Of a stretch of 8,196 nt of DNA, positions 1 to 7,099 are shown one piece after another. Origin of the DNA: DATARH01 sp046724035 (GTDB taxonomy: Bacteria > Pseudomonadota > Alphaproteobacteria > ATCC43930 > CGMCC-115725); contig JBKOVT010000250.1 in the NCBI GenBank assembly GCA_046724035.1, positions 1 through 8,196 on the forward strand, given 5' to 3'. The stretch's first letter is position 1. Each line of letters opens with the position of its first letter. Below the pieces are notes generated by a model, which saw nothing but the letters and a program-made list of their open reading frames with translations, ran no database searches and was not told the DNA's origin. The position numbers were made by a program, and so were the translations under genes.

Positions 1-2517
1 CGCGCGCTTCGCGAGCATGCGGCTGACCACGGGATAGCCTCGCGTCGCGCCACCCATCGCCTTGACGACATTGCCGGCAAAGCTCGGATGCAGATCGCCG
101 AAGAAGCTGACCGCGCGGCCGTCTTCCATGAGGCTCATCAAGACCCGCGCCTCGGCGGGCTTGGCCACCCGCTCCGGCGTCGCCGGCTTGCCCTCCTCGT
201 CGAGGGCGCGGAAATAGCGGCCGTCGAGCGCGACATGCTCGGGGTCTTCGCGCGCCAGCACCGTGTTCGGCTGCGTTCCGGCTGCGACGAGGATCGTGCG
301 CGCCGGCAAGACCATTTCTTCGCCCGGCCCCTGCTCCGCGGCGGGCTGATGGCCACCGACCTCCGCCGACGCGTGCCGCACCAGCTTGAGCGCGGCCGCC
401 TGCTCGAACAGATCGACCTCGACCTCGATCGGGGTCAGGCGCTCGGCGAAGCGGATCCCCTCCTCCATCGCTTTCGCGACTTCCTCGTGATTGAGGGTGT
501 AGCTCGGCGCGTCGATGAGCCGGCGGCGATAGGCAATCGTGACCCCGCCCCAGCTGTCGATCAGCTGCGCCAGGCGCGGCGGGCGTCCTTCGCGGGAAGC
601 GGCTTCGCGCTCGGCACGGATCGCGCGAGCATGCGCGATGAACTCCTCAGCGACCTCGCGCTCGGCGGCGTTCCAATCGGCGCGCACCGCCTCGGCGCCG
701 CGCTCGGCCGCCAAGGTTTCATAGCGCGCGAGGAATTTCTCGACCTGCAGCGGGTAATAGGCGAGCGCCTCGGTCGCGGTGTCGATCGCGGTGAGCCCGC
801 CGCCGATCACGACGACCGGCAAGCGCACGGTGAGGTTGGCGATGCTGTCGGTCTTGGCAGCGCCGGTCAGCTGCAATGCCATCAGGAAGTCGGAGGCCTG
901 CCGCACGCCGGGCACGAGCCCGTTCTTCATTGGGATGACGGTCGGCCGCCCGGCTCCGGCGCACATCGCGATATGGTCGAAGCCCAAGGCGAAGGCGCTG
1001 TCGATCGTCAGGGTGCCGCCAAACCGGACGCCACCATACATCGCGAATTGCGCGCGGCGCTCGAGCAGGAGCCGCACCGCTTTCAGGAAATTCTTGTCCC
1101 AGCGAACCGTGATGCCGTATTCGGCGACGCCGCCGAACCCAGCCATGACCCGCGCATTGAGCCGCTCATATTCCGCGGCGACATCGCGGATCGGCTCGAA
1201 CGCGGAGCGGCTGCCATCGGGCATGACCCCGGACACTTCAGGCGGCAGCGGCTCGATCTTCAGCCCGTCGATCGCGGCGACAAAATGCCCGTCATTCATC
1301 AGATGATGCGCGAGCGTAAAGCCGGCCGGGCCAAGCCCGACGACAAGCACCTTGTAGCCCGAAGGCGGCTTGGGCAGCGGGCGCCGGAGATCGAGCGGGT
1401 TCCAGCGCGTCAGCAGGCTGTAGATCTCGAAACCCCAGGGCAGCCCCAGCACGTCTTTTAAGGTGCGCGTCTCGATCTGCGGGATGTCGACCGGCTCCTG
1501 CCGCTGATAGATGCACGCCTTCATGCAATCGTTGCAGATGCGGTGCCCGGTCGCGGCGCAGATCGGATTGTCGACCGCGACGATCGCCAAGGCGCCGAGG
1601 CTGTAGCCGCGCGCCTTGACGAGGTTCATCTCGGAGATCTTCTCGTCGAGCGGGCAGCCGGCCAAGGTCACGCCGAAGACGCTCTTCTTGAAGCTGCCGT
1701 CCTTCTCGTGGAGGCCGCTGCGGCAGCTGTCCTTCCCCTGGTTGTGGCACCAGATGCAGTAATTCGCCTGGTCGAGCGCGCCGGCGAGATCGCTGCCGGG
1801 ATCGGTCAGCGCGAAACCGTCGCGCGCCCGCCAATCCTCCTCGGGACGGCGCAGCATTGTGACGCCGTTGCGCTCGATCGTCTCGACCGGCACGAGATGG
1901 TGCATGTCGAGCCGGTGCGGCACCCGGAACAGGAGGCCGCGTCTGTGCCGCGCCTGGCCGTCCGGCGTCAGGGTCGCCCAGGCCGCGTATTCGAGCGCGG
2001 CTTTCAGCGGCAATGGGTGCGCCGCCTCGTCTTCAAGCCAATGCCCGACGGCCTCGGCATAGCGCAATTCCCAGGCGAGGACGCCCTGACGTGAGGCGAA
2101 ATCCGGAACCGGCCCGCCAATCAGGGTGTCGAGCTCCTCGCCGAGCTTGTGGCCGTTGAGCGCGCCAACCTCGGGCTCCTTGATCTCCTTGACGGCGCGG
2201 CGCTGCACAAAGAGGCGCTTTACGGAATAGAGCGGCGCCAGCTTGTCGTGCCGCGCCTGCAACGCGCGCACCTCGCCGGCGATGCCGAAGAGATCGCCGA
2301 GAAAATCTTCGACATGCGGCGCGAGATCGACGAGCAGGTCGCTTTCGGCCTTGCGGTCGAGCGCCTCGGGGTCGGCGCGCCCCGCCATCAGCCGGTCGTG
2401 CAAACCGACATCGGCCGACGCGAGATGCGCGACCAAGGCGCGATCGAGCCGGATCAGCCCGTCGCGCTCGTAAAGGTCGGAAAAAGCGAGCCCGTGTTTC
2501 AGGGCGAGATCGGTCAT
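1..2517 (-). CDS. large FAD/NAD(P)-dependent oxidoreductase with two Cys-rich (Fe-S) segments, GltD-like; 3' end beyond window
   Basis: An uninterrupted minus-strand frame of 839 codons runs from ATG at 2517-2515 through the left edge, so the C-terminus is missing. Residues 1-240 are a mostly helical N-terminal region I cannot assign. Eight cysteines follow at 254, 257, 265, 288, 320, 328, 331 and 335 (CIWC, CNDCMKAC), enough for two [4Fe-4S] clusters. A dinucleotide fold with GLGPAG at 394-399 should bind FAD, and VVVIGGGLTAID at 568-579 should bind NAD(P)H. AAGTQPN at 745-751 and FFGDLHPS at 805-812 are typical late FAD-domain motifs. The order resembles GltD/PreT-type electron-transfer flavoproteins, but the protein is far longer, and residues 586-650 form a charged, coiled-coil-like insertion. 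No Shine-Dalgarno is obvious, but an in-frame TAG lies three codons upstream and this is the first ATG. It presumably moves electrons in the cytoplasm from NAD(P)H through flavin and Fe-S centres to an unknown partner. Class is secure, physiological role unknown. Confidence 0.9.
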   Translation of the reverse strand, partial: MTDLALKHGLAFSDLYERDGLIRLDRALVAHLASADVGLHDRLMAGRADPEALDRKAESDLLVDLAPHVEDFLGDLFGIAGEVRALQARHDKLAPLYSVKRLFVQRRAVKEIKEPEVGALNGHKLGEELDTLIGGPVPDFASRQGVLAWELRYAEAVGHWLEDEAAHPLPLKAALEYAAWATLTPDGQARHRRGLLFRVPHRLDMHHLVPVETIERNGVTMLRRPEEDWRARDGFALTDPGSDLAGALDQANYCIWCHNQGKDSCRSGLHEKDGSFKKSVFGVTLAGCPLDEKISEMNLVKARGYSLGALAIVAVDNPICAATGHRICNDCMKACIYQRQEPVDIPQIETRTLKDVLGLPWGFEIYSLLTRWNPLDLRRPLPKPPSGYKVLVVGLGPAGFTLAHHLMNDGHFVAAIDGLKIEPLPPEVSGVMPDGSRSAFEPIRDVAAEYERLNARVMAGFGGVAEYGITVRWDKNFLKAVRLLLERRAQFAMYGGVRFGGTLTIDSAFALGFDHIAMCAGAGRPTVIPMKNGLVPGVRQASDFLMALQLTGAAKTDSIANLTVRLPVVVIGGGLTAIDTATEALAYYPLQVEKFLARYETLAAERGAEAVRADWNAAEREVAEEFIAHARAIRAEREAASREGRPPRLAQLIDSWGGVTIAYRRRLIDAPSYTLNHEEVAKAMEEGIRFAERLTPIEVEVDLFEQAAALKLVRHASAEVGGHQPAAEQGPGEEMVLPARTILVAAGTQPNTVLAREDPEHVALDGRYFRALDEEGKPATPERVAKPAEARVLMSLMEDGRAVSFFGDLHPSFAGNVVKAMGGATRGYPVVSRMLAKRA

Positions 2518-2688
2518 GCGGTGCTAATTAGGCGATCAAACCGGGGGAAGCCATCGGCAAATCGCCGCGACAGCACTGCGCGCACGGCACGACGATCGCC
2601 TCCGTTTCCCTGTTTTCTCCGATTCCGATGTGTTCTTTCATGTAAGCTCTTGGGATTGCGCGAGTTTTATTTAAAGACGGGCGGCGAA

Positions 2689-2730
2689 TAACAGGGAGAT
2701 AACAGGGGCGGATCAGGGGCATTAACAGGG
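2689..2730 (+). repeat. TAACAGGG short tandem-like repeats
   Basis: TAACAGGG occurs exactly at 2689-2696, 2700-2707 and 2723-2730, with a degenerate copy (ATCAGGGG) at 2712-2719. The CAGGG cores are 11, 11 and 12 bases apart, about one helical turn, so all face the same side of the DNA. A reverse-complement core, CCCTGTT, sits at 2608-2614, giving an inverted arrangement around the AT-rich patch. From memory, AACAGGGAA-type repeats are scattered in non-coding DNA of Rhizobiales, so this could be a relic of such a dispersed family. A direct-repeat regulator site is the alternative. Confidence 0.55.
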
Positions 2731-2895
2731 AAATCCTCTGCCGCTTCCGCTCGCGCGATCCCTCATCGCCAATCGCCGCCGTCACAACCCCCGTTAGATG
2801 GTGTGCCGGCGCATCTACGTCAAGAACGAACCGAGAACTTTTCGAAGCGCGATGCACGCAACCGTGATGTCGCGGCCTCGGAAAACGCCTACGCA

Positions 2896-2925
2896 GGCGC
2901 GGCGCCCCTGTGTATAAGCCGCGCC
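2896..2925 (+). promoter_or_regulatory. 8-bp inverted repeat around a -10-like TATAAG, upstream of the OFA transporter
   Basis: GGCGCGGC at 2896-2903 is perfectly complementary to GCCGCGCC at 2918-2925. The 14-base centre contains TGTATAAG, which resembles an extended -10 element (TATAAG at 2913-2918). No good -35 is visible 17 bases upstream. The site is 67 bases before the transporter ATG. It could be an operator overlapping the promoter, or a hairpin in the 5' leader. Chance occurrence is quite possible in GC-rich DNA. Confidence 0.3.
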
Positions 2926-2991
2926 GAAAAATAGGGCAGACACAAAATCAACCATTTGGCGTTCAAGCAATAAAAGGCGAATGGAGCTGGC

Positions 2992-4383
2992 ATGGCTTTC
3001 GCGTTTCTGAATCGCTACCGCACGGTAGCCGCACCCGGCTACAGCCGCTGGCTGATCCCCCCGGCCGCCCTGTGCGTGCATCTCTGCATCGGCCAGGCTT
3101 ATGCGTTCAGTGTCTTCAATCTGCCGATGACCAAGCTGATCGGGATCACGCAATCGGCGCCGGACGATTGGAAGCTGACGGAGCTCGGCTGGATCTTCAG
3201 CATCGCGATTTTCTTCCTTGGCGCATCTGCCGCGGTATTTGGCCGGTGGGTCGAGGAAGGCGGTCCGCGGCGGGCGATGTTCGCCTCGGCCTTGTGCTGG
3301 GCCGGCGGTTTCTTTCTGTCCGCGCTCGGCGTCTATCTCCACAAATTGTGGATCATCTATCTCGGATATGGCGTCCTCGGCGGGATCGGCCTCGGGCTGG
3401 GATACATCTCGCCGGTGTCGACGCTGATCCGCTGGTTCCCCGACCGGCCGGGCATGGCGACCGGCATGGCGATCATGGGGTTTGGCGGCGGCGCCTTTAT
3501 CGCCTCGCCCTTGTCGGTATGGCTGATGAGCCAGTTCTCCACCCCGACCCATGTCGGGGTCGGCGAGACCTTTATCGTCATGGGGCTCATCTATCTTTGC
3601 TTTATGATGGTGGGGGCCGCGATCGTGCGCCTGCCGCCGCCCGGCTGGGCCCCAGCCGGATATGTCCCGCCGGTCCGCTCGTCCAAGCTCGTAACGACGC
3701 AGAACGTCTTTGTCTACCAGGCGCTGAAGACACCGCAATTTTGGCTGATCTGGTGGGTCCTGTGCCTCAACGTCACCGCGGGGATCGGCGTCCTCGGGCA
3801 GGCCTCGGCGATGAGCCAAGAGATGTTCAAGGGGCAGATCACCGCTGTTGCCGCCTCCGGCTTGGTGGGGCTGTTCAGCCTCTTCAACATGGGCGGCCGC
3901 TTCGCTTGGTCGTCGATTTCGGATTATCTTGGGCGCAAGAACACCTATTTCGTCTTCTTCGCGCTCGGCACGGTGCTCTACGCGCTGGTGCCGCATAGCG
4001 GCACGATCGGCAGCGTCGCGCTCTTTGTGTTCTGCTATGCCGTGATCTTCAGCATGTATGGCGGCGGTTTCGCGACCGTCCCGGCCTATCTCCGCGACAT
4101 CTTCGGCACGCGTTATGTCGGGGCCATTCACGGCCTCTTGCTGACGGCGTGGTCGATGGCCGGGATCTTCGGGCCGGTATTGGTCAATTACATCCGCGAG
4201 TACAACATCACGCACGGCGTCGCGCCGGCGCAGGCCTACAACATCACGATGTATGTGATGGCGGGGCTTTTGGTCATCGGCTTTATCTGCAACGCCTTTG
4301 TGCGGGCGGTGGACCCCCGGCACTACCTCAAGGAAACGGAGCGGGGCGGCGTCGCGCCAGCGGCCGCTCCGGCGGGAGAATGA
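2992..4383 (+). CDS. OFA-family (oxalate/formate antiporter-like) MFS transporter
   Basis: A 463-residue inner-membrane carrier with about twelve hydrophobic helices; length is normal for the family. The OFA signature is clear: the first helix carries the GQAYAFSVF stretch (34-42), and 129-168 hold the glycine-rich GIGLGLGYISP, the WFPDRPGMATGMA loop and GFGGGA. NMGGRFAWSSISDYLGRK (299-316) is the MFS loop between helices 8 and 9, and MYGGGFATVP lies at 355-364. OFA carriers move small organic anions such as oxalate, formate or other carboxylates. OxlT needs a lysine in helix 11, and I see no Lys or Arg within the hydrophobic cores of the last helices (341-363 and 376-399), so oxalate itself is doubtful and no gene symbol is given. 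The start follows GGAG at 2983-2986 with five bases spacing. The stop overlaps a possible start of the next gene. Convergent with the amidohydrolase. Substrate unknown. Confidence 0.96.
   Translation: MAFAFLNRYRTVAAPGYSRWLIPPAALCVHLCIGQAYAFSVFNLPMTKLIGITQSAPDDWKLTELGWIFSIAIFFLGASAAVFGRWVEEGGPRRAMFASALCWAGGFFLSALGVYLHKLWIIYLGYGVLGGIGLGLGYISPVSTLIRWFPDRPGMATGMAIMGFGGGAFIASPLSVWLMSQFSTPTHVGVGETFIVMGLIYLCFMMVGAAIVRLPPPGWAPAGYVPPVRSSKLVTTQNVFVYQALKTPQFWLIWWVLCLNVTAGIGVLGQASAMSQEMFKGQITAVAASGLVGLFSLFNMGGRFAWSSISDYLGRKNTYFVFFALGTVLYALVPHSGTIGSVALFVFCYAVIFSMYGGGFATVPAYLRDIFGTRYVGAIHGLLLTAWSMAGIFGPVLVNYIREYNITHGVAPAQAYNITMYVMAGLLVIGFICNAFVRAVDPRHYLKETERGGVAPAAAPAGE
4374..4379 (+). promoter_or_regulatory. 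ribosome binding site of the transporter small subunit, inside the transporter's 3' end
   Basis: GGGAGA lies within the last codons of the transporter. It is six bases from ATG at 4386 but directly abuts the alternative ATG at 4380, which overlaps the transporter stop as ATGA. Spacing therefore favours 4386 as the start; 4380 would add only Met-Thr. Either way translation of the two proteins is coupled. Confidence 0.5.
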
Positions 4384-4385
4384 CG

Positions 4386-4535
4386 ATGGCGAACGATCGA
4401 CGGGCGCCCAACGCTCGAGCGAGCGCGGCGACGGGCAACGGGCTCAAACTGGTGTTGGCCTGGGGGTTTGTCGGGATCCCCTTGGCCTGGGGCGTCATCC
4501 AGACGCTGGTGAACGCGATCAAGGCTTTCCACTGA
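4386..4535 (+). CDS. OFA MFS transporter small subunit, single membrane helix (49 aa)
   Basis: A 49-residue protein (51 if started at 4380). It has a polar, basic N-terminus (about 1-19), one hydrophobic helix of the LVLAWGFVGIPLAWGVIQTL type (about 23-42), and a short basic tail ending in His. This pattern, with AW.FVGIPL.WGV.QT, is what I recognise as the small subunit often encoded directly behind OFA-family transporters; that match is from memory. It should sit in the inner membrane beside the carrier, perhaps for stability or assembly, but its mechanism is not known to me. It overlaps or nearly touches the transporter stop at 4381-4383, so the two are surely co-translated. Its stop is ten bases from the end of the converging amidohydrolase, leaving no room for a separate terminator. 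Genes this short are easily missed in annotation. Confidence 0.85.
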   Translation: MANDRRAPNARASAATGNGLKLVLAWGFVGIPLAWGVIQTLVNAIKAFH

Positions 4536-4545
4536 CGGATCGCGC

Positions 4546-5790
4546 CTAGCCGGCGCTGTCGGCGGTGTCGAGGACCGCGTTCAGGAGCACGTTGCAGCCG
4601 GCGGTCAAATCCTCGGGCTTGGCGTCCTCGATCTCGTTGTGGCTGATGCCGCCGACGCACGGGACAAAGATCATCGCGGTCGGCGCGACCCGCGCCATGT
4701 AAACGGCGTCGTGCCCGGCGCCGCTGATGATGTCCTGATGCGGGTAGCCCTGTGCCGCCGCGGCGTCGCGCACTTTGCCGACCAGGCGCGGCTCGAAGGG
4801 AGTCGGCGGGAAATACCAGAACTCCTTGACGTCCACGTCGAGCTTCTGCGTCGCCGCCGCGACGGCGCAGGCGTCGCGCAACTCTTCGTCCATCGCGGTC
4901 AGGACGGCATCTTCGGGATGGCGGAAATCGACGGTCAGGAAAACGCGGCCCGGGATCGTGTTGCGCGAATTAGGGCTGACCTCGACAAACCCGACCGTCG
5001 CGCAGGCATAGGGCGCATGCGCGTGGCCGATCTTGTTGACGGCGTCGATCATGCGCGCGGCGCCGACCAGCGCATCGCGGCGGCGTGGCATCGGGGTCGG
5101 GCCAGCATGCGCCTCTTGGCCCCTCACGGTGATCTCATACCAGCGCTGCCCCTGCGCGCCGGTGACGATGCCGATCGGCAGACCGGCGGCTTCGAGGATC
5201 GGCCCTTGCTCGATATGCGCCTCGAAATAGGCGGCGACCGCGCGGCCGCCGACCGGCGCCGGGCCGGCAAAGCCGATGCGTTCGAGCTCGCCGCCGAGAG
5301 TGAGATTGGGCGCATTGTTGTCGCGCGTCGCGAGCGCGGTATCGAGCTCGAACACGCCGGTGAACGCGCCGGAGCCGACCATCGCCGGCGAAAAGCGCGA
5401 GCCCTCCTCATTGGTCCAGGCGACGATCTCGATAGGCGCCTCGGTCTCGTAGCCGAGATCGTTCAAGGTGCGCACGAGCTCGAGCCCTGCCATAACGCCA
5501 TAGGCGCCGTCGAAGCGGCCGCCGGTCGGCTGCGTGTCGAGATGGCTGCCGGTCACGACCGGCGGCAATGCCGGGTTGCGGCCGGGGCGGCGCGCAAAGA
5601 TGTTGCCGATCTTATCGATTGTGACCGTACAGCCCGCCTCTTCGCACCACCGGATAAAAAGGCGCCGCGCCTCTCCGTCGAGGTCGCTGGCGGCGAGCCG
5701 ACACACGCCGCCTTTTGCGGTCGCGCCGATCCGCGCCAATTCCATCAGGCTCGCCCACAGCCGCTCGCCGTTGATTGTCAGATTGCGCAT
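4546..5790 (-). CDS. M20-family Zn-dependent amidohydrolase (N-carbamoyl-L-amino acid hydrolase / allantoate amidohydrolase type)
   Basis: 414 residues, the usual length of the family. The metal ligands are all in place: His83 in GSHLDT, Asp94 in GRFDGAYG, Glu128/Glu129 in TNEEGSRF, His192 in AHIEQGP and His384 in GGISHNE. GQEAHAGPTPM (225-235) and NSRNTIPG (274-281) belong to the dimerisation domain, whose His228 and Asn/Arg residues reach the substrate; SGAGHDA (356-362) is also conserved. Such enzymes are cytoplasmic dimers that hydrolyse the C-N bond of N-carbamoyl amino acids, beta-ureidopropionate or allantoate, releasing CO2 and ammonia or urea products. Sequence alone does not separate these substrates. 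The start ATG (5790-5788) has GGAGG (complement of 5795-5799) four bases upstream. It is divergent from the monooxygenase-hydrolase pair across 88 bases, suggesting shared control, and convergent with the transporter pair. Fold and chemistry are near certain; substrate is not. Confidence 0.95.
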   Translation of the reverse strand: MRNLTINGERLWASLMELARIGATAKGGVCRLAASDLDGEARRLFIRWCEEAGCTVTIDKIGNIFARRPGRNPALPPVVTGSHLDTQPTGGRFDGAYGVMAGLELVRTLNDLGYETEAPIEIVAWTNEEGSRFSPAMVGSGAFTGVFELDTALATRDNNAPNLTLGGELERIGFAGPAPVGGRAVAAYFEAHIEQGPILEAAGLPIGIVTGAQGQRWYEITVRGQEAHAGPTPMPRRRDALVGAARMIDAVNKIGHAHAPYACATVGFVEVSPNSRNTIPGRVFLTVDFRHPEDAVLTAMDEELRDACAVAAATQKLDVDVKEFWYFPPTPFEPRLVGKVRDAAAAQGYPHQDIISGAGHDAVYMARVAPTAMIFVPCVGGISHNEIEDAKPEDLTAGCNVLLNAVLDTADSAG

Positions 5791-5878
5791 GCCGCCTCCG
5801 TATTCCGAGCCGAGACTATCTCATCGACCGGGATCGCGGCTAATATCGCCGGCATCTTCCGTGCGAGCGGAGAGGACG
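5791..5878. promoter_or_regulatory. divergent promoter region between amidohydrolase and monooxygenase operon
   Basis: The 88 bases between the two start codons must contain both promoters and both ribosome binding sites. TAATAT at 5841-5846 is a plausible plus-strand -10, 32 bases before the monooxygenase start. The hexamer 17 bases further upstream (ATCTCA) is a poor -35, so an activator may be needed. GAGA-CTA-TCTC at 5812-5822 is a small palindrome that could be half of an operator, but four-base arms are weak evidence. No regulator gene lies in the window. Confidence 0.4.
5869..5876 (+). promoter_or_regulatory. ribosome binding site fixing the start of the flavin monooxygenase
   Basis: GGAGAGGA lies just before ATG at 5879. 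The frame stays open upstream to an ATG at 5534, but that 115-codon extension lies mostly inside the amidohydrolase gene on the other strand and has no luciferase-fold sequence. The strong site selects 5879, giving a normal-length protein. Confidence 0.75.
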
Positions 5879-7078
5879 ATGCAGACCTGGTACCATTGCG
5901 AAAACGTCTATCCCTTTGTGCCGCAGGAGGTGCTCGATCGCGCCGAGTCGGTGCGTGCCAGCCTGCCGAACAGATACTGCGACCCGAAGATCGCCGCCGA
6001 TCTGTTCCATGAATGCCTCGACGAGCACCTGTTGTGCGACGATCTCGGCGTCAACATCGTCTCGATCGAGCATCACTCGGGCATCAACAGCCTCTACGGC
6101 GCGAGCACGATGATCCTCGGGATCATCGCGCGCCAGACGAAGAACGTGCGCATCCTGTCGCTCGGCACACTCGTTTCGGTGCGGCCGGACCCGGTGCGGA
6201 TTGCCGAGGAATACGCGACGGCCGACGTCCTCTCGCGCGGCCGGCTCGAGATCGGCTTTGTCAAATCGGGCGACAGCGAGATGGTGTCGGGCAACGCCAA
6301 CCCCGTCGGTTACGTCGACCGCTTCTGGGAAGCAATGGACGTCATCAAGTTGACGCTGACGTCGCATGACGGGCCCGTCAGCTACGAGGGCAAGCATTTC
6401 ACGCACCGCCACATCAACATCTGGCCGCCGGCCTATCAGCGGCCGCACCCGCGCTTCTGGGCCGCCACGGGCGACCCCGAGACCTCGGCCGAATTGGGCC
6501 GGCGCGGCTATATCAACGCGCTTGTGCTGCGCGGCCCGGAGGCGTCGAAGCGCGCCTTCGACTCCTACCGCAAGGCGCGGCAGGAAGCCGGTCTTCCCGC
6601 CCCCGGCACCGACAAATTTGCCTATGCGGCGCTCTGCTATGTCGGCGACACCGACGAGGAAGGACTTGAGGTCGGCAGCAAGCTCTTGTGGTTTCTCAAC
6701 ACCAGCCTCAAGCAGTCGCCGCAGATGTCGAAATTCCTGCCCGGCCGCAATTCGCCGGAGATGGCGCCCAACATCTGGCGCACCACCGGCGCGCGCGGCC
6801 GCCCGGCCGACCAGCTGATCGGCATCACCCCGGAACGCGCTATCGAGCGCGGCATCCTCGTCGCCGGCAACCCCGATACGGTCTATCGGCAGATCATGGA
6901 CATCTACGACAAGGTCGGCGGGTTTGCGCATTTCATCTTTGTCGGCCGCTCCGGCTTCCTGACGCATGAGGAGGCCAACAAGGGCATCCGGCTGATGGCG
7001 AAGGAAGTTTTGCCGCGCCTGCCGGCGGCGACCGCCACGCCCGACGACGTCGCCCCGGTCCCCGCCGCCGCGGAATAA
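5879..7078 (+). CDS. LLM-class (luciferase-like) flavin-dependent monooxygenase
   Basis: 399 residues with the single TIM-barrel layout of the bacterial luciferase-like family. Visible marks are the active-site EHH at 64-66, the strand TKNVRILSLGTLVSV (87-101), the family-typical RIAEEYATADVLSRGRLEIGF stretch starting at 107, the PHPRFWAATGDPET segment (189-202), and the late ILVAGNPDTVYRQI region (326-339). Family members use reduced FMN (or F420 in other lineages) supplied by a separate reductase to insert oxygen into C-N, C-S or C-C bonded substrates. FMN is the likelier cofactor in a proteobacterium. No reductase gene is in the window. The last 17 residues are an Ala/Pro-rich tail without family features. 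The alpha/beta hydrolase follows after 21 bases, so the two probably form an operon. The M20 amidohydrolase diverges from it. Substrate unknown; similarity to RutA or SsuD is at superfamily level. Confidence 0.95.
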   Translation: MQTWYHCENVYPFVPQEVLDRAESVRASLPNRYCDPKIAADLFHECLDEHLLCDDLGVNIVSIEHHSGINSLYGASTMILGIIARQTKNVRILSLGTLVSVRPDPVRIAEEYATADVLSRGRLEIGFVKSGDSEMVSGNANPVGYVDRFWEAMDVIKLTLTSHDGPVSYEGKHFTHRHINIWPPAYQRPHPRFWAATGDPETSAELGRRGYINALVLRGPEASKRAFDSYRKARQEAGLPAPGTDKFAYAALCYVGDTDEEGLEVGSKLLWFLNTSLKQSPQMSKFLPGRNSPEMAPNIWRTTGARGRPADQLIGITPERAIERGILVAGNPDTVYRQIMDIYDKVGGFAHFIFVGRSGFLTHEEANKGIRLMAKEVLPRLPAATATPDDVAPVPAAAE

Positions 7079-7099
7079 CTCGCAACGAGGAGAACGCCG

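Larger units (their letters stand above)
2518..2991. other. 474-base divergent intergenic region
   Basis: No supported gene lies between the oxidoreductase (minus) and the transporter (plus). Short open frames exist on both strands but have no recognisable domain and no convincing ribosome binding site. The stretch must hold the promoters of both genes. It contains an AT-rich patch (GTTTTATTTAAAG, about 2664-2676), a run of TAACAGGG repeats, and a palindrome near the transporter. Its base composition is less GC-biased than the flanking genes, as expected of non-coding DNA. Confidence 0.7.

Noticed and set aside
88..1461. Long plus-strand open frame (457 codons), and the minus-strand frame at 1292-1834, within the oxidoreductase region
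   Set aside because: They lie over the real oxidoreductase frame; their translations are Arg/Ala/Asp/Pro-rich with no domain motifs, as expected of shadow frames in GC-rich DNA.
2149..2691. Plus-strand frame of 180 codons crossing from the oxidoreductase into the intergenic region
   Set aside because: Antisense to the first part of the oxidoreductase and ending in repeat-derived sequence; not a plausible protein.
2528..2857. Possible 109-residue minus-strand gene in the intergenic region
   Set aside because: No domain, it runs through the TAACAGGG repeats, and no convincing ribosome site precedes it. A decayed gene cannot be excluded.
2910..3998. Plus-strand frame of 362 codons overlapping the transporter in another phase
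   Set aside because: Basic, Arg/Gly/Pro-rich translation without motifs; the transporter frame explains the region.
2815..4323. Minus-strand open frame of 502 codons opposite the transporter
   Set aside because: Very rich in His, Arg, Asp and Pro with no fold signature, and exactly antisense to an unmistakable membrane transporter.
5534..5878. N-terminal extension of the flavin monooxygenase by 115 codons
   Set aside because: Lies mostly within the amidohydrolase and its promoter region, is Arg/Pro/Ser-rich, and the strong ribosome site is at 5869-5876.
4639..6012. Plus-strand frame of 457 codons opposite the amidohydrolase
   Set aside because: Antisense shadow: the amidohydrolase on the other strand has a complete set of catalytic residues.
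5840..6967. Minus-strand frame of 375 codons opposite the monooxygenase
   Set aside because: No motifs and unusual composition; shadow of the monooxygenase gene.
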